Origin: Pseudomonas sp. FP1742
Lineage (GTDB): Bacteria > Pseudomonadota > Gammaproteobacteria > Pseudomonadales > Pseudomonadaceae
Reading direction: 5' to 3'
DNA length: 64,000 nt
Assembly (NCBI RefSeq): GCF_030687145.1
Contig: NZ_CP117460.1
Span: 6,200,001 to 6,264,000 of the forward strand
Each line of letters starts with the position of its first letter. Position 1 is the first letter of the stretch. A model generated the notes under the pieces. The model saw only the letters and a program-made list of their open reading frames with translations. It was not told the DNA's origin and did no database searches. Positions 1 through 8,850 of the stretch are shown piece after piece. The position numbers and the translations under genes were made by a program.

Positions 1-1
1 C

Positions 2-832
2 GTCGAGTTGCAGACCAGCAACGTCAGCGTGCATCGCGCCATCCACTCCCTGGAAAGCGCCCTGCGCTGCCCGCTATTCAAGCACGAAGGCCGCAACCTG
101 ACCCCGTTGGAAAGTGCTTATGTGCTGGAAGAGCGGGCGCAGAAGCTGATTCAGGACGTGCTCGAAACCGTGCGTCTGACCCGCGAAGCCGCCGGGTTCT
201 CCGCCGAACGCTTCAAACTCGGCTCGCTGTATTCGCTGACGGTGAAGACCGTGCCGCAGCTGATCATGGGCCTGAAAATCCGCCGCAGCGAACTCAATAT
301 CGACCTGATTCTGGGTTCGAACATCGACCTGCTGTACAAGCTCAAGAACATGGAAGTCGACGCGATCCTGGTATCGCTGGACGACAGCGTCAACGACCCG
401 GACTGCGAACAGATCCCGCTGTTTTCCGATGACATCTTCCTCGCCACCCCGGCGGACTCGCCCTTTGCCCAGCGGACCGAAGTCGATCTGGCCGAGGTCC
501 GTGACGAAACGTTCATCACCTTGACCCAAGGCTTCGCCACGCACCAGGACGGTATTCGGGTGTTCAAGCAGGCGGGGTTCGAGCCGAAGGTGGCGATGCA
601 GGTCAACGACATCTTCACCCTGCTGAGCATGGTCAGCTCGGGGGTGGGTTATGCGTTGCTGCCGGGGCGGATTGCGGCGGTGTATGAGAACCGGGTGAAG
701 CTGATCCCATTGCAGGAAAAGTACCGGTTGCAGCAGCACATTGGCGTGGTGTTTCTCAAGGCCAAGGAGCGCGACCCGAATTTGCTGGCGCTGTTGGCGG
801 AGTGTCGGATGTATGCCAATCGGCAGGTTTGA
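2..832 (+). CDS. mdcR: LysR-family regulator of the malonate decarboxylase operon, MdcR (5' end cut off)
   Basis: Transcription activator that probably senses malonate and switches on the mdc operon lying convergent to it. The frame is open from the window edge; the first visible residues (TSNVSVHRAIHSLE) are the recognition helix of a LysR winged helix, so about 30 N-terminal residues are missing. The remaining 276 residues are the linker helix and a full LysR substrate-binding domain (from about residue 90, LGSLYSLTVKTVPQL). The name rests on position next to madM and the mdc genes, where mdcR sits in pseudomonads. The TTG at position 8 is an internal Leu codon, not the start. A REP pair separates it from madM. 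Confidence 0.88.
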   Translation, partial: VELQTSNVSVHRAIHSLESALRCPLFKHEGRNLTPLESAYVLEERAQKLIQDVLETVRLTREAAGFSAERFKLGSLYSLTVKTVPQLIMGLKIRRSELNIDLILGSNIDLLYKLKNMEVDAILVSLDDSVNDPDCEQIPLFSDDIFLATPADSPFAQRTEVDLAEVRDETFITLTQGFATHQDGIRVFKQAGFEPKVAMQVNDIFTLLSMVSSGVGYALLPGRIAAVYENRVKLIPLQEKYRLQQHIGVVFLKAKERDPNLLALLAECRMYANRQV

Positions 833-845
833 GACCGTGTCGCTC

Positions 846-930
846 CCTTCGCGAGCAAGCCCGCTCCCACATTAGATCGAGTAGTTACCAAGAACTCGGT
901 CAACTGTGGGAGCGGGCTTGCTCGCGAAGG
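846..930. repeat. REP pair (REPIN) between mdcR and madM
   Basis: Two inverted copies of a REP sequence with core GAGCAAGCCCGCTCCCACA (left copy 846-871, right copy 905-930) are separated by 33 bases. The pair lies between convergent genes, where its hairpin could also limit transcriptional read-through. It is the first of many such pairs in this window. Confidence 0.9.
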
Positions 931-958
931 CGTCAGAACAGGCGAATCGAATCGTAAC

Positions 959-1723
959 CTAGCCAACAATCCCGCGAACAATGAAGTACAGCAACGAAGG
1001 CCCAAGCAAGCACCCAAGCCCGGTATGGAACGTCGCCGTCAACGCACCATAGGGCACCAGCCGCCGATCCGTCGCCGCCAACCCGGCCGTCACACCGCTG
1101 ACAGTCCCGGCCAACCCGCCAAATACCATGGCCGAACGTGGGTTATCCAGGCCCATCCAGCGCGCGGCCATCGGCGTGCCGACCATCACCAGAATCGCCT
1201 TGATCAACCCGGTAGCAATCGACAGCGCCATCACATCGGATGAGGCCCCGATCGCCGCACCCGTCACTGGCCCAACGATGTACGTCACCGCGCCCGCGCC
1301 AATGGTGGTCATGCTGATCGCATCGCGATAGCCGAACATCCAGGCAATGCTCGCCCCGACAATGAACGGCAGAATCGTCCCCAGCAGCAGCGCGATAGCG
1401 CCAATCATCCCGGCCTTTTTCGCTTCGGTGGCCTGCACCTCGAACGCCGTGGCGACGATGGCGAAGTCACGCAGCATGGCGCCGCCCATCAAACCGATGC
1501 CGGAAAACAGTGACAAATCCGCCAGGCCTTTTTGCCCGCCGGTCATGGTGCCGCCGACCCAGGCCAGCACCAGGCCGATGACGATGGCAATCGCCGAGCC
1601 GTGAATCCGCCCGAAAGTCAGGCGTTTGGACAACACCACCGACACCCACATGATCACGCCAACGAACGCGAACGCCGTGACCAGACTGTTATTTACCAGG
1701 CCTTTCTCAATGAGTTCCCACAT
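959..1723 (-). CDS. madM: Malonate transporter subunit MadM
   Basis: Larger subunit of the two-component MadLM malonate:cation symporter in the inner membrane; it brings in malonate for the decarboxylase encoded upstream. It has 254 residues and is almost entirely hydrophobic, with a long run of predicted membrane helices (for example residues 9-30, 40-57 and 108-127) and Gly/Ala-rich stretches such as GAGAVTYIVGPVTG. The ATG at 1723 has a strong AGGAGG ribosome binding site and lies one base after the madL stop, so the two are translationally linked. It is the last gene of the operon. Confidence 0.9.
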   Translation of the reverse strand: MWELIEKGLVNNSLVTAFAFVGVIMWVSVVLSKRLTFGRIHGSAIAIVIGLVLAWVGGTMTGGQKGLADLSLFSGIGLMGGAMLRDFAIVATAFEVQATEAKKAGMIGAIALLLGTILPFIVGASIAWMFGYRDAISMTTIGAGAVTYIVGPVTGAAIGASSDVMALSIATGLIKAILVMVGTPMAARWMGLDNPRSAMVFGGLAGTVSGVTAGLAATDRRLVPYGALTATFHTGLGCLLGPSLLYFIVRGIVG

Positions 1724-1724
1724 A

Positions 1725-2141
1725 TCAGCGACCTCCTACTGGCGTGCCGACCGGGGTGACTTCCACTGGCTCATCGGGCAAGGGTTCGCCTTTGTGGCTC
1801 CGGCTGATCAGGGCAATGGTGCAACCGCAGAGCACCACCGAACCGATCGCCGCCAGCACCGCCACCGGGCCGCCGTGCAGGGCAGTGACGACGTTCTGTT
1901 GCGCCGCCATGGCAACCACCACCGGAATGTACATGGCGCCCCAGAAGCCGACGCCCAGTTCACAATCCTTGGTCATGCCGCCGCGTTTTTGCATCCACAA
2001 CCGTGCGCAAATCAGCAGGATCATCGCGATCCCGACCCCGCCGACGTTGGATTTCACCCCCAGCAACGCGCCGAGCATGTCACCCATGATCACCCCTGCC
2101 AGCGTACAGATCGCCAACAGCGCCACACCGTAAATAATCAT
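1725..2141 (-). CDS. madL: Malonate transporter subunit MadL
   Basis: Smaller subunit of the MadLM malonate transporter. It has 138 residues with about four membrane helices (MIIYGVALLAICTLAGVIMG at the N-terminus, then helices near residues 35-50, 65-85 and 95-115) and a charged C-terminal tail. I chose the ATG at 2141 because GAGGA stands just upstream; an in-frame alternative start five codons earlier has no such site. It follows mdcH after a 66-base gap and abuts madM. Confidence 0.88.
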   Translation of the reverse strand: MIIYGVALLAICTLAGVIMGDMLGALLGVKSNVGGVGIAMILLICARLWMQKRGGMTKDCELGVGFWGAMYIPVVVAMAAQQNVVTALHGGPVAVLAAIGSVVLCGCTIALISRSHKGEPLPDEPVEVTPVGTPVGGR

Positions 2142-2207
2142 TGTTGTAGTCCTCAAAGTGCATCGTCGAAATTGTTGTTTTTGTAGTTCGCAACCTGAGT
2201 CGGTGGT

Positions 2208-3119
2208 CTAGGGTTGGCGGCCTCCCTCCTCACGCAACAGCGCCTGCAAGGTATCGAGCCGGGCACCGTCGAAGGCAATCACGGTGCCCTGCTCGAACAC
2301 CCGGCGCGCCAGCCCGGTCAACACCGCGCCGGGCGGCAGTTCGATCTGTAAACGCACGCCGCGCTCGTAAGCGCTTTGCACCGTACCGCGCCAATCGACG
2401 ACGCGGCACATGTTGAACGCCAGGTCGTCGCGCAAGGCATCCGTGTTGATGACGGGCCGGGCTCGACTGCCGCTCAGGTAACCCAGGGCCGGCGTTTTCA
2501 ATTGCACCTTGGCGAAGGCTTCGGCCAGGGTTTTCGCCGGTGTTTCCAGCAGCGGACAATGGGACGGCACGCTGACCGCCAGACGCCTGGCCAGACCGGC
2601 GCCACGGCTGCGCGCCAGGTCGGCAACTGCTTTCATCGCCGAATCACTGCCAGCAATCACCACCTGGTTATCGGCGTTGATGTTGGCCAGGTAAACCGGT
2701 GTATCAACACTGTGAACCTGCGCCAGCAACCCTTCCACCGTCGCCAATTCCAGACCGATGATCGCGGTCATGCCGTAGCCCTGAGGATATGCCTGCTGCA
2801 TCAGTTCACCGCGCAGGCTGACCAGATGCAGTGCATCGCTGAACCTCAAGGCGCCGGCCACCACCGCCGCCGGGTAGGCGCCGATGGACAATCCGGCCAC
2901 GTAATCCGGCGCCATTGATAACTGACGTGAAGCAGCCACTCCAGCGATCAGCAGGCATAACTGAACCGCCCTCGTTGACTGCAACGCCTCGGCAGAATCG
3001 AGCAGCAAGACATCTTCGCCCAGCACCTCGCTCGCCTCGATCAGCGTTTCCCGAGGCAAGCGATGGAGCATGCCCGGTTGTTGCGCGCCCTGGCCGGGGA
3101 ACACCAGCAAGCTGCTCAC
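2208..3119 (-). CDS. mdcH: Malonate decarboxylase malonyl-CoA:ACP acyltransferase (epsilon subunit) MdcH
   Basis: Loads malonate onto the acyl carrier protein MdcC at the start of the catalytic cycle. It has 303 residues and the FabD-like acyltransferase fold: oxyanion motif PGQGAQ (residues 8-13), nucleophile Ser78 in GLSIGAY, Arg103 for the malonyl carboxylate, and His187 in VPSHCPL. The start is a GTG at 3119, overlapping the mdcG stop as GTGA; longer versions in this frame would run back through mdcG. It is the last of the soluble-enzyme genes before madLM. Confidence 0.9.
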   Translation of the reverse strand: MSSLLVFPGQGAQQPGMLHRLPRETLIEASEVLGEDVLLLDSAEALQSTRAVQLCLLIAGVAASRQLSMAPDYVAGLSIGAYPAAVVAGALRFSDALHLVSLRGELMQQAYPQGYGMTAIIGLELATVEGLLAQVHSVDTPVYLANINADNQVVIAGSDSAMKAVADLARSRGAGLARRLAVSVPSHCPLLETPAKTLAEAFAKVQLKTPALGYLSGSRARPVINTDALRDDLAFNMCRVVDWRGTVQSAYERGVRLQIELPPGAVLTGLARRVFEQGTVIAFDGARLDTLQALLREEGGRQP

Positions 3120-3736
3120 GCTGCTTGCTCCTGCGGGTTCCACGGATCGGACACCAGACACGCTTGATGGGCGTTCTTGAGTAGAACCCGTTGCGACGGA
3201 CCCGCCCATTCGCGCAGGGCGACAGCGCCATTCGGCGTCTGCAATTGCATGTCCACCAAACACTCGGCGGTGCCGATCAGCATCATCAACACCTGCGCTT
3301 GAGATCGGCTCAGCGGCTGCGCAGTACGCAGGATCAAGTCGAGATCGCTGCGCTCATGGAGCGCCGCAAAACCACTGGCCAATTCAAACCCGGCGCTGCC
3401 GCTGACACCCCACACCCAACCGCAGGCGTCGAGCAGCGGCCGCAGGTGCGCCAGCGCTCGCAGGGCCGGCAGGTCGTGAGCCGGGGCGACATGACAGAGG
3501 TCTTCCGGCATCACGCGACGCGAAATCGCCGTGATCGCCATCGACGTTGCATAACGCTGCTCACGCAAGCGCCCACGCACTCCGACCGCGATTTGACCCG
3601 GCGCAGTCGTCGCGCGCCGAACCACCACCGGCTGACCGGCGCCGACCGACTCGATCACCCACCCGGGCGCATCCACAGGCAACTGCTCCGGGGTCATCCC
3701 CCAAAGCAGGTCGTGGGGCCGAAACCTGTTCACCAC
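3116..3736 (-). CDS. mdcG: Phosphoribosyl-dephospho-CoA transferase MdcG (malonate decarboxylase holo-ACP synthase)
   Basis: Attaches the 2'-(5''-triphosphoribosyl)-3'-dephospho-CoA prosthetic group made by MdcB to the serine of MdcC. It has 206 residues; a nucleotidyltransferase-like motif, SDLDLILR, occupies residues 130-137 with Asp131 and Asp133 as likely metal ligands. There are two adjacent GTG codons (3736 and 3733); the second overlaps the mdcE stop as GTGA. I give the first because GAGAG precedes it at a workable spacing, but either is possible. Confidence 0.87.
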   Translation of the reverse strand: MVNRFRPHDLLWGMTPEQLPVDAPGWVIESVGAGQPVVVRRATTAPGQIAVGVRGRLREQRYATSMAITAISRRVMPEDLCHVAPAHDLPALRALAHLRPLLDACGWVWGVSGSAGFELASGFAALHERSDLDLILRTAQPLSRSQAQVLMMLIGTAECLVDMQLQTPNGAVALREWAGPSQRVLLKNAHQACLVSDPWNPQEQAA

Positions 3737-4533
3737 TGCGCTCTCAACAACTGGCGAACCTTGCTCGACGCGGCGCGGTTACTCGCCCCCAGGCGGCGGC
3801 TCAGATCGCGACCGTTGGCAGCGACATCGCCAATCGCCTGGCTCAGGCACTCCGTCACGCGCGCCAGATCCGCCGTCGTCGGCTGCTCGATCTGCTCCAC
3901 CGACAAGGTTTCCCAGAGCAAGCCCAGGCTGGCATAGCTGTCGATGTCATAGGCCATCGGCGGCACGCTGGCGGCCAACGCCTCCAGTTCTTCGACACTG
4001 CGCAACGTCACCCGCGCCGCCGACGCTTTGCCCATCGCATGCACCATCACACCCGGATCGCGCAACGCGATCAACCGGTTGGCCTGATACCCATGGGCGA
4101 GAAACGCCCCGGACATCGCCTTGCCCACCAGCAAACCGATCACCGCATGGCCGGCCAGTCGAGCGCGGGCATAACTGTCCGCCGCACCGGCCAAGGCCTG
4201 ATGAATGCCGAGCGCTTCTTCGCGCCGACCGTAAGCCTGGCTCGGCACATCGACGATGGCGATCAACGCCCGTTTGTGCGGCTTATCCCGATCGGCTTCG
4301 ATCACCTCATCCACCGCTTTGGCCAGGCCCCAACCTTCCAGCAGACCAACCTCGCCATTGCGGGCACGGACGAAGCGGTTGTCGGGGTCGGCCACCACCG
4401 CGATAAAACGCACAGGTTGATCGCCCAATACAGCGTCGGCGACTTTCAGCGAAGCCGGCAAACCCTCAACCGATTTGGCCTCGGCACTCAAGGCGTTGAA
4501 CCAGTTCAAGCCCCTCAGGGAATACGAACTCAT
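3730..4533 (-). CDS. mdcE: Malonate decarboxylase gamma subunit MdcE
   Basis: With MdcD forms the carboxy-lyase part of biotin-independent malonate decarboxylase, which removes CO2 from malonyl-S-ACP and leaves acetyl-S-ACP. It has 267 residues and resembles the acetyl-CoA carboxylase carboxyltransferase (crotonase) fold, with glycine- and alanine-rich loops such as LAGHAVIGLLVGKAMSGAFL. The ATG at 4533 overlaps the mdcD stop as ATGA, which fixes the start; upstream codons in the same frame belong to mdcD in another frame. Confidence 0.9.
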   Translation of the reverse strand: MSSYSLRGLNWFNALSAEAKSVEGLPASLKVADAVLGDQPVRFIAVVADPDNRFVRARNGEVGLLEGWGLAKAVDEVIEADRDKPHKRALIAIVDVPSQAYGRREEALGIHQALAGAADSYARARLAGHAVIGLLVGKAMSGAFLAHGYQANRLIALRDPGVMVHAMGKASAARVTLRSVEELEALAASVPPMAYDIDSYASLGLLWETLSVEQIEQPTTADLARVTECLSQAIGDVAANGRDLSRRLGASNRAASSKVRQLLRAQW

Positions 4534-5381
4534 GAGCGCTCTCCTTGATACAGATCGCGAACCACTGACGGCTCGATTTGCGGTTCGGCGTCCAGACGCG
4601 CCAGCCGTTGCAAGAACCATTCGGCCTGACAGCTACGTTGTTGGTCCGGCAAACCTTGCTTGAGCAATTCGCCGACCTGCTGCTGAATCTGCGCCACGTC
4701 GTCCTCGACATAGCGATCCACCAAGCCACTGGCGAACCGTTGCTCGCCGCCGGTCAGGCTCCAGATAAACGGGCGATCACGGGAGTCGTATTCCTCAAGC
4801 CCGGCTTCCTGCTCGATCACCTGCGGGCCGTTGAGGCCAAGGCGTGCTTCCTGGGTTACCAGTAAATAGCTGCACAACCCGGCGGCAATCGACATCCCAC
4901 CAAAACAGCCAACGCTGCCGGCGACCACGCCGATTACCGGCTGGTACTGGCGCAGATCGATGATCGCCGCATGAATATCGGCAATCGCCGCCAGCCCGAG
5001 ATTGGCTTCCTGCAAACGCACGCCACCGGTTTCCAGCAGCAACACGGCACGGGTGGGAATGCCTTTGCGGTTGTCCTCGGCGGCCAGTTCCAGCGCACCG
5101 GCAATCTTCGCCCCGCCGACTTCACCCAGGCTGCCGCCCTGAAACGCGCCTTCGATGGCCGCGATCACCACCGGCAAACCGCCAATGCTGCCCTTGGCGA
5201 TCACCACGCCGTCATCGGCTTGCGGCACCACGCCCTGGCGCGACAGCCAGGGCGACATGATTCGCTGAAACGGGTCGAGCAGTTCGCGGAAGGTGCCAAC
5301 GTCGAGCAAGGCCTTGGCGCGTTGCCGCGCACCGAGTTCGACGAAGCTGTGTTTATTCAACAAGGCTGCGCTATCAGTCAT
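4530..5381 (-). CDS. mdcD: Malonate decarboxylase beta subunit MdcD
   Basis: Partner of MdcE in the malonyl-S-ACP decarboxylase. It has 283 residues, a carboxyltransferase fold and the oxyanion-forming stretch GVVAGSVGCFGGMSIAAGL. The start MTDSAALLNKHSF at 5381 is supported by homologous N-termini; it overlaps mdcC by 8 bases. The whole mdcA-H run is joined by overlaps of 1 to 8 bases, so the subunits are probably made by coupled translation in matching amounts. Confidence 0.9.
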   Translation of the reverse strand: MTDSAALLNKHSFVELGARQRAKALLDVGTFRELLDPFQRIMSPWLSRQGVVPQADDGVVIAKGSIGGLPVVIAAIEGAFQGGSLGEVGGAKIAGALELAAEDNRKGIPTRAVLLLETGGVRLQEANLGLAAIADIHAAIIDLRQYQPVIGVVAGSVGCFGGMSIAAGLCSYLLVTQEARLGLNGPQVIEQEAGLEEYDSRDRPFIWSLTGGEQRFASGLVDRYVEDDVAQIQQQVGELLKQGLPDQQRSCQAEWFLQRLARLDAEPQIEPSVVRDLYQGERS

Positions 5382-5673
5382 GACCGATCTCCTCAAAGCC
5401 CTGTTCCAGGCGCAAGCGCACCACGCCGGGGGTGGCGCCGAAATCGTGGATATCGATCGCCATCGCCGGCGGCGTCTGGCCATCGAACATCCGTGCGAAC
5501 AGATGCTGCCAGCGTTGTTCGCTGCCATTGACCGAGGTCTGCACCTGGATCGTCAACTTGCCCGCCAGCCCCGGTTCGATCAGCACTTCCAGATCGCCCG
5601 AGCCCACGCAGCCCACCAGCGCCCTGCCCCGAGGCGGCTGCCCGGCGGGGAATTCAAAGGATAAGGTTTCCAT
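5374..5673 (-). CDS. mdcC: Malonate decarboxylase acyl carrier protein MdcC (delta subunit)
   Basis: Small carrier protein that shuttles acetyl and malonyl groups between the decarboxylase subunits on a dephospho-CoA-type arm. It has 99 residues; the likely modified serine is Ser25 in the motif CVGSGDLEVL. The ATG at 5673 overlaps the mdcB stop (TGATG). It is the right length for the family and lies in the usual place between mdcB and mdcD. Confidence 0.9.
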   Translation of the reverse strand: METLSFEFPAGQPPRGRALVGCVGSGDLEVLIEPGLAGKLTIQVQTSVNGSEQRWQHLFARMFDGQTPPAMAIDIHDFGATPGVVRLRLEQGFEEIGHD

Positions 5674-6548
5674 CAAAACGCTCCCTGGAAGATGCCGTCG
5701 CGCGACTCGATGCGGTCGATGAACAGACAGGCTGCGAGCAAGTCCGCAGCGCCGCCGGGCGAGGCATTCAACGCGATTAATTGTTGGTCCAGCTCATGCA
5801 AACGACGGCGACCGGCGAGGCTGGCGCTGCCGCCGGCGTCGAGCACGGCTTGAGCGCCGAGTTGCATGGCGTGCAGGCCGGTTTCGCCGGCGCGGTAGAG
5901 CACACAGGTGTCGGCCAGTGTCGTCATGATCGCCAGCAAGGCATCGAGCCGGGCGTTCTGTTCGGCATGGCCTGCGTCGCGGCTGCGTTTGAGTTGCGGC
6001 AGTGCGCGTTGAATCACCGCCGGGAAACCGAGCTGTGCTTCTTCACGGGCACCGCGTGCGCCGTAACGCTGTGCGACTTGCGCGCCGTGGCTGAGCGGAC
6101 GCGGGGCGTAACGGTCGTCGAGAAGGGCCAGGCGCGCAGCGCGCAAGGTGATGGCGCTTGCGGCACTGGACTCAGGTTCCAGCGCGACGGCCGTGACCAA
6201 AAGCCCCAAGGCCCAGATTGCCCCACGATGAGTGTTCACGCCGCCCGTGGTAGCGAGCATCACTTGCTCCCCTTCACGACCAATCCGCCCAACGGTTTCG
6301 CGCAGCGGTAAACCGACTTCACTAAACTCGATGGCCGCGTCCGCCATTGCCTTGAACGCCGGCCACAGGGACAACGCCGAAGCGTGCATCAGCCCTAGGT
6401 GCAAATCGGTGTGCGCGCCATTGCCGCGACGGTCCACCAGCGCCGGTTTCGGCGACAGGTCGGCTTCGTCGATCAGCGCGTCCACCGCCAGATCCGCCAG
6501 CCGCTCAGCCAGGGTGAGGGTTTTCGGTTGCAGGTTGAATGCGTGCAT
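5673..6548 (-). CDS. mdcB: Triphosphoribosyl-dephospho-CoA synthase MdcB
   Basis: Makes the 2'-(5''-triphosphoribosyl)-3'-dephospho-CoA precursor of the carrier-protein prosthetic group from ATP and dephospho-CoA; the relative in citrate lyase is CitG. It has 291 residues, with the family stretch [14 protein letters not shown] near residue 40 and [15 protein letters not shown] near residue 105. The ATG at 6548 uses the last base of the mdcA stop (TAATG); the upstream extension in the same frame runs back inside mdcA and is not used. Confidence 0.9.
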   Translation of the reverse strand: MHAFNLQPKTLTLAERLADLAVDALIDEADLSPKPALVDRRGNGAHTDLHLGLMHASALSLWPAFKAMADAAIEFSEVGLPLRETVGRIGREGEQVMLATTGGVNTHRGAIWALGLLVTAVALEPESSAASAITLRAARLALLDDRYAPRPLSHGAQVAQRYGARGAREEAQLGFPAVIQRALPQLKRSRDAGHAEQNARLDALLAIMTTLADTCVLYRAGETGLHAMQLGAQAVLDAGGSASLAGRRRLHELDQQLIALNASPGGAADLLAACLFIDRIESRDGIFQGAF

Positions 6549-8218
6549 TACCAGCTCCTGAACTTGGCGGGCGGGTTGTAGAGGCCACCGGACCACTCCA
6601 CCAGATCGGCCACGCTTTTCGCTGCGAGCAGTTCGCGAGTGGCGTCGGTGCGGCGGATGCCGAGGTCTTCGGGCAAGGCGATCAGGCCTTCGCGGCGCAT
6701 GCGCGCGGTGTCTTTGGGGTTGTGGCGCAGGCCGATGGCGGTCACCCCGGCGACGGCAGCGATCATCGCCTGGCGTTCTTCGAGGGAACGGGCCTTGTAC
6801 AAGTAGGCGATGCCTTCTTCGGTGAGCAGGTGGGTGACGTCGTCGCCATAGATCATGATCGGCGCCAGCGGCATGCCGCTTTTCTTCGCCACCTCCACCG
6901 CGTCGAGGGTTTCGACGAAGGTCGGTTTACCGCCCTCCTGGAAGGTCTCGACCATCTGCACCACGAGTTTCTTGCCGCGTTCGAGCATCGGCTCGGCGAC
7001 GTCGGTGTGGCGCATGTCGAGCCAGGCGGGTGTGCCGTGACGGCGACCACGCGGGTCGTGGCCCATGTTCGGCGCACCACCGAAACCGGCCAGGCGGCCG
7101 CGAGTCACGGTGGAGGAATGACCGTCGCCATCGACTTGCAGGGTCGCGCCGATGAACAGGTCCACCGCGTATTGTCCGGCGAGCTGACTGAACATCCGGT
7201 TGGAGCGCAGGGAGCCATCGCGGCCGGTGAAGAACACGTCAGGCCGGGCGGCGATGTAGTTTTCCATGCCCAGTTCGGTGCCGAAGCAATGCACGCTTTC
7301 GACCCAGCCGCTTTCGATGGCCGGGATCAGGGTCGGGTGCGGGTTGAGCGTCCAGTTGCGGCAGATCTTGCCCTTCAAACCGAGGGATTCGCCGTAGGTC
7401 GGCAGGATCAGTTCGATGGCGGCGGTGTTGAAGCCGATACCGTGGTTGAGCGACTGAACGTTGTGTTTTTCGTAGATCCCGCGGATCGCCATCATCGCCA
7501 TCAACACGTGCACAGGCTTGATGTGCCGTGGGTCTCGGGTGAACAGCGGCTCGATGTAGAACGGCTTGTCCGCCACCACGACGAAATCGACCCAGGACGC
7601 GGGGATATCCACGCGAGGCAGGTCGCTGACATCGTCCACCAGTTGATTGACCTGAACGATGACGATGCCGTCACTGAAGGCCGCCGGTTCAATCAACGCG
7701 GGCGTGTCTTCGGTGCTCGGGCCGGTGTAGATGTTGCCGGCGCGGTCGGCCATGAAACCGGCCGAGAGCACGACGTTGGGAATCAGGTCGACCACCAGCC
7801 GCGCATAGAGCTCGATGTAGGTGTGGATCGCGCCGATTTCCAGCAAACCGTCTTCTAGCAATTGGCTGATGCGCAGGCTCTGGGTACCGGCGAACGAGAA
7901 GTCGAGCTTGCGTGCGATGCCGCGTTCGAACAGGTCCAGGTGCTCGGAGCGCCCGACGCTGGGCATGATCATGTGCAAGTCATGCAGCTTGCCCGGATCG
8001 GCCTTGGCCAGGGAGCGGGACAGGAAGTCCGCCTGCTTCTGGTTATTGCCCTCCAGCACCACACGGTCGCCGGGCAGAATCAACGCCTCCAGCGCCGCCA
8101 CGATCTTGTCGGTGGGCAGCACCACACCGTCGGCAAGGCCCCGCACCATCTCGAGACGCCGCTGCTTTTCGCTGCGCCGCCGCGTCCAGCGCGAGTCGGG
8201 GGATATTGTTGTTGTCAT
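6548..8218 (-). CDS. mdcA: Malonate decarboxylase alpha subunit MdcA (acetyl-S-ACP:malonate ACP transferase)
   Basis: First gene of the operon. The protein exchanges acetate for malonate on the carrier protein, so malonyl-S-ACP is regenerated at each turnover and free acetate leaves. It has 556 residues, a CoA-transferase-like fold, and matches the expected family size of about 550. The ATG at 8218 is preferred to a GTG two codons upstream because a GTGGAG ribosome binding site stands before it. That site lies inside a potential stem-loop (see the leader entry). Product supply from MadLM and the mdcBG cofactor genes makes this a self-contained malonate-use operon. Confidence 0.92.
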   Translation of the reverse strand: MTTTISPDSRWTRRRSEKQRRLEMVRGLADGVVLPTDKIVAALEALILPGDRVVLEGNNQKQADFLSRSLAKADPGKLHDLHMIMPSVGRSEHLDLFERGIARKLDFSFAGTQSLRISQLLEDGLLEIGAIHTYIELYARLVVDLIPNVVLSAGFMADRAGNIYTGPSTEDTPALIEPAAFSDGIVIVQVNQLVDDVSDLPRVDIPASWVDFVVVADKPFYIEPLFTRDPRHIKPVHVLMAMMAIRGIYEKHNVQSLNHGIGFNTAAIELILPTYGESLGLKGKICRNWTLNPHPTLIPAIESGWVESVHCFGTELGMENYIAARPDVFFTGRDGSLRSNRMFSQLAGQYAVDLFIGATLQVDGDGHSSTVTRGRLAGFGGAPNMGHDPRGRRHGTPAWLDMRHTDVAEPMLERGKKLVVQMVETFQEGGKPTFVETLDAVEVAKKSGMPLAPIMIYGDDVTHLLTEEGIAYLYKARSLEERQAMIAAVAGVTAIGLRHNPKDTARMRREGLIALPEDLGIRRTDATRELLAAKSVADLVEWSGGLYNPPAKFRSW

Positions 8219-8222
8219 GACC

Positions 8223-8249
8223 ACTCCACGGGTTCGCTGTCGTGGGAGT
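8223..8249 (-). promoter_or_regulatory. Leader hairpin covering the mdcA ribosome binding site
   Basis: On the mdcA transcript ACTCCCACG is followed after ten bases by CGTGGAGT. The two pair over eight base pairs with one bulged C. The 3' arm contains the mdcA ribosome binding site (GGAG), so the stem would hide it. A role in control is inference. Confidence 0.4.
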
Positions 8250-8300
8250 CACCTTAGGAGTGTTGGGTGTAGGGCATCAATCAAGCAGAGTGTTGGATCG

Positions 8301-8315
8301 TTACGGTCAGGGTAA
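8301..8315. promoter_or_regulatory. Candidate LysR-type operator (TTAC-N7-GTAA) upstream of mdcA
   Basis: The dyad TTAC-GGTCAGG-GTAA fits the T-N11-A pattern of LysR regulators and lies about 85 bases upstream of the mdcA start, the usual place for an activator site. It is the likely target of MdcR, but the motif is short and I could not scan for it elsewhere. Confidence 0.4.
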
Positions 8316-8371
8316 TGGTTGTCTCGATGCGCCCCGACAGCCAACCAATCTCTCGCAGGCATAAAAAGGTA

Positions 8372-8593
8372 CTAACTGAGCGTGAATACTCGTTCGATGA
8401 TCTTGAGAGCCGACTTCCCGTCAGCTTCATACAAACCTTTCAATTGCTGCTGGTCAGAAAGACGGTGCAGTTTGAAGTGGTTGTAGAACGCTTGCCCAAG
8501 CCGCTGGCCGCTGAAGTTTCCTGCACGATGCATTGCATGGAATTCCTGGTATGCGTTCTTTTCAAGCACCAACGGAGTGATACCGTTTGCCAT
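8372..8593 (-). CDS. Small hypothetical protein (73 residues)
   Basis: The product is unrecognised. It is soluble, slightly basic and rich in His, Gln and Lys (for example NAYQEFHAMHRAGNFSGQRL near residue 13), with no signal peptide or membrane segment. Its amino-acid make-up looks like a real folded protein rather than a chance frame. There is no clear ribosome binding site before the ATG, and a GTG at codon 9 is an alternative start. It lies upstream of the mdc promoter region in the same direction but is not obviously part of that operon. Confidence 0.5.
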   Translation of the reverse strand: MANGITPLVLEKNAYQEFHAMHRAGNFSGQRLGQAFYNHFKLHRLSDQQQLKGLYEADGKSALKIIERVFTLS

Positions 8594-8708
8594 CGTATTG
8601 ACCAGACTGAAGAGTGAGGACCAGAAGGATAGGTGAGAGGCCTAATGCCAGTCACTTAAGTCGTAATACAGGCTTTAGCGGTCTGTCAGACGGACCGCGT
8701 TATCGTTC

Positions 8709-8732
8709 TTCGCGGGCAAGCCCGCTCCCACA
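8709..8732. repeat. Single REP element
   Basis: One REP copy of a variant kind with the internal palindrome GCGGGC-AA-GCCCGC at 8712-8725, ending CTCCCACAG. No inverted partner of the same type lies nearby. Confidence 0.75.
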
Positions 8733-8758
8733 GGTTTTGAGAGTGACACCAATCTCAC

Positions 8759-8850
8759 TGTAGGAGCTGCCGAAGGCTGCGATCTTTTGATCTTTACGTC
8801 ATTGCTCGCACCGGAAGATCAAAAGATCGCAGCCTTCGGCAGCTCCTACA
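8759..8850. repeat. Long perfect inverted repeat of a second REP family
   Basis: Two perfect 36-base arms (8759-8794 and 8815-8850) contain AGGAGCTGCCGAAGGCTGC and GATCTTTTGATC and are separated by 20 bases. This is a different REP family from the GAGCAAGCCCGCTCCCACA type. The right arm and loop form the 3' end of the nucleotidyltransferase gene. Confidence 0.9.
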
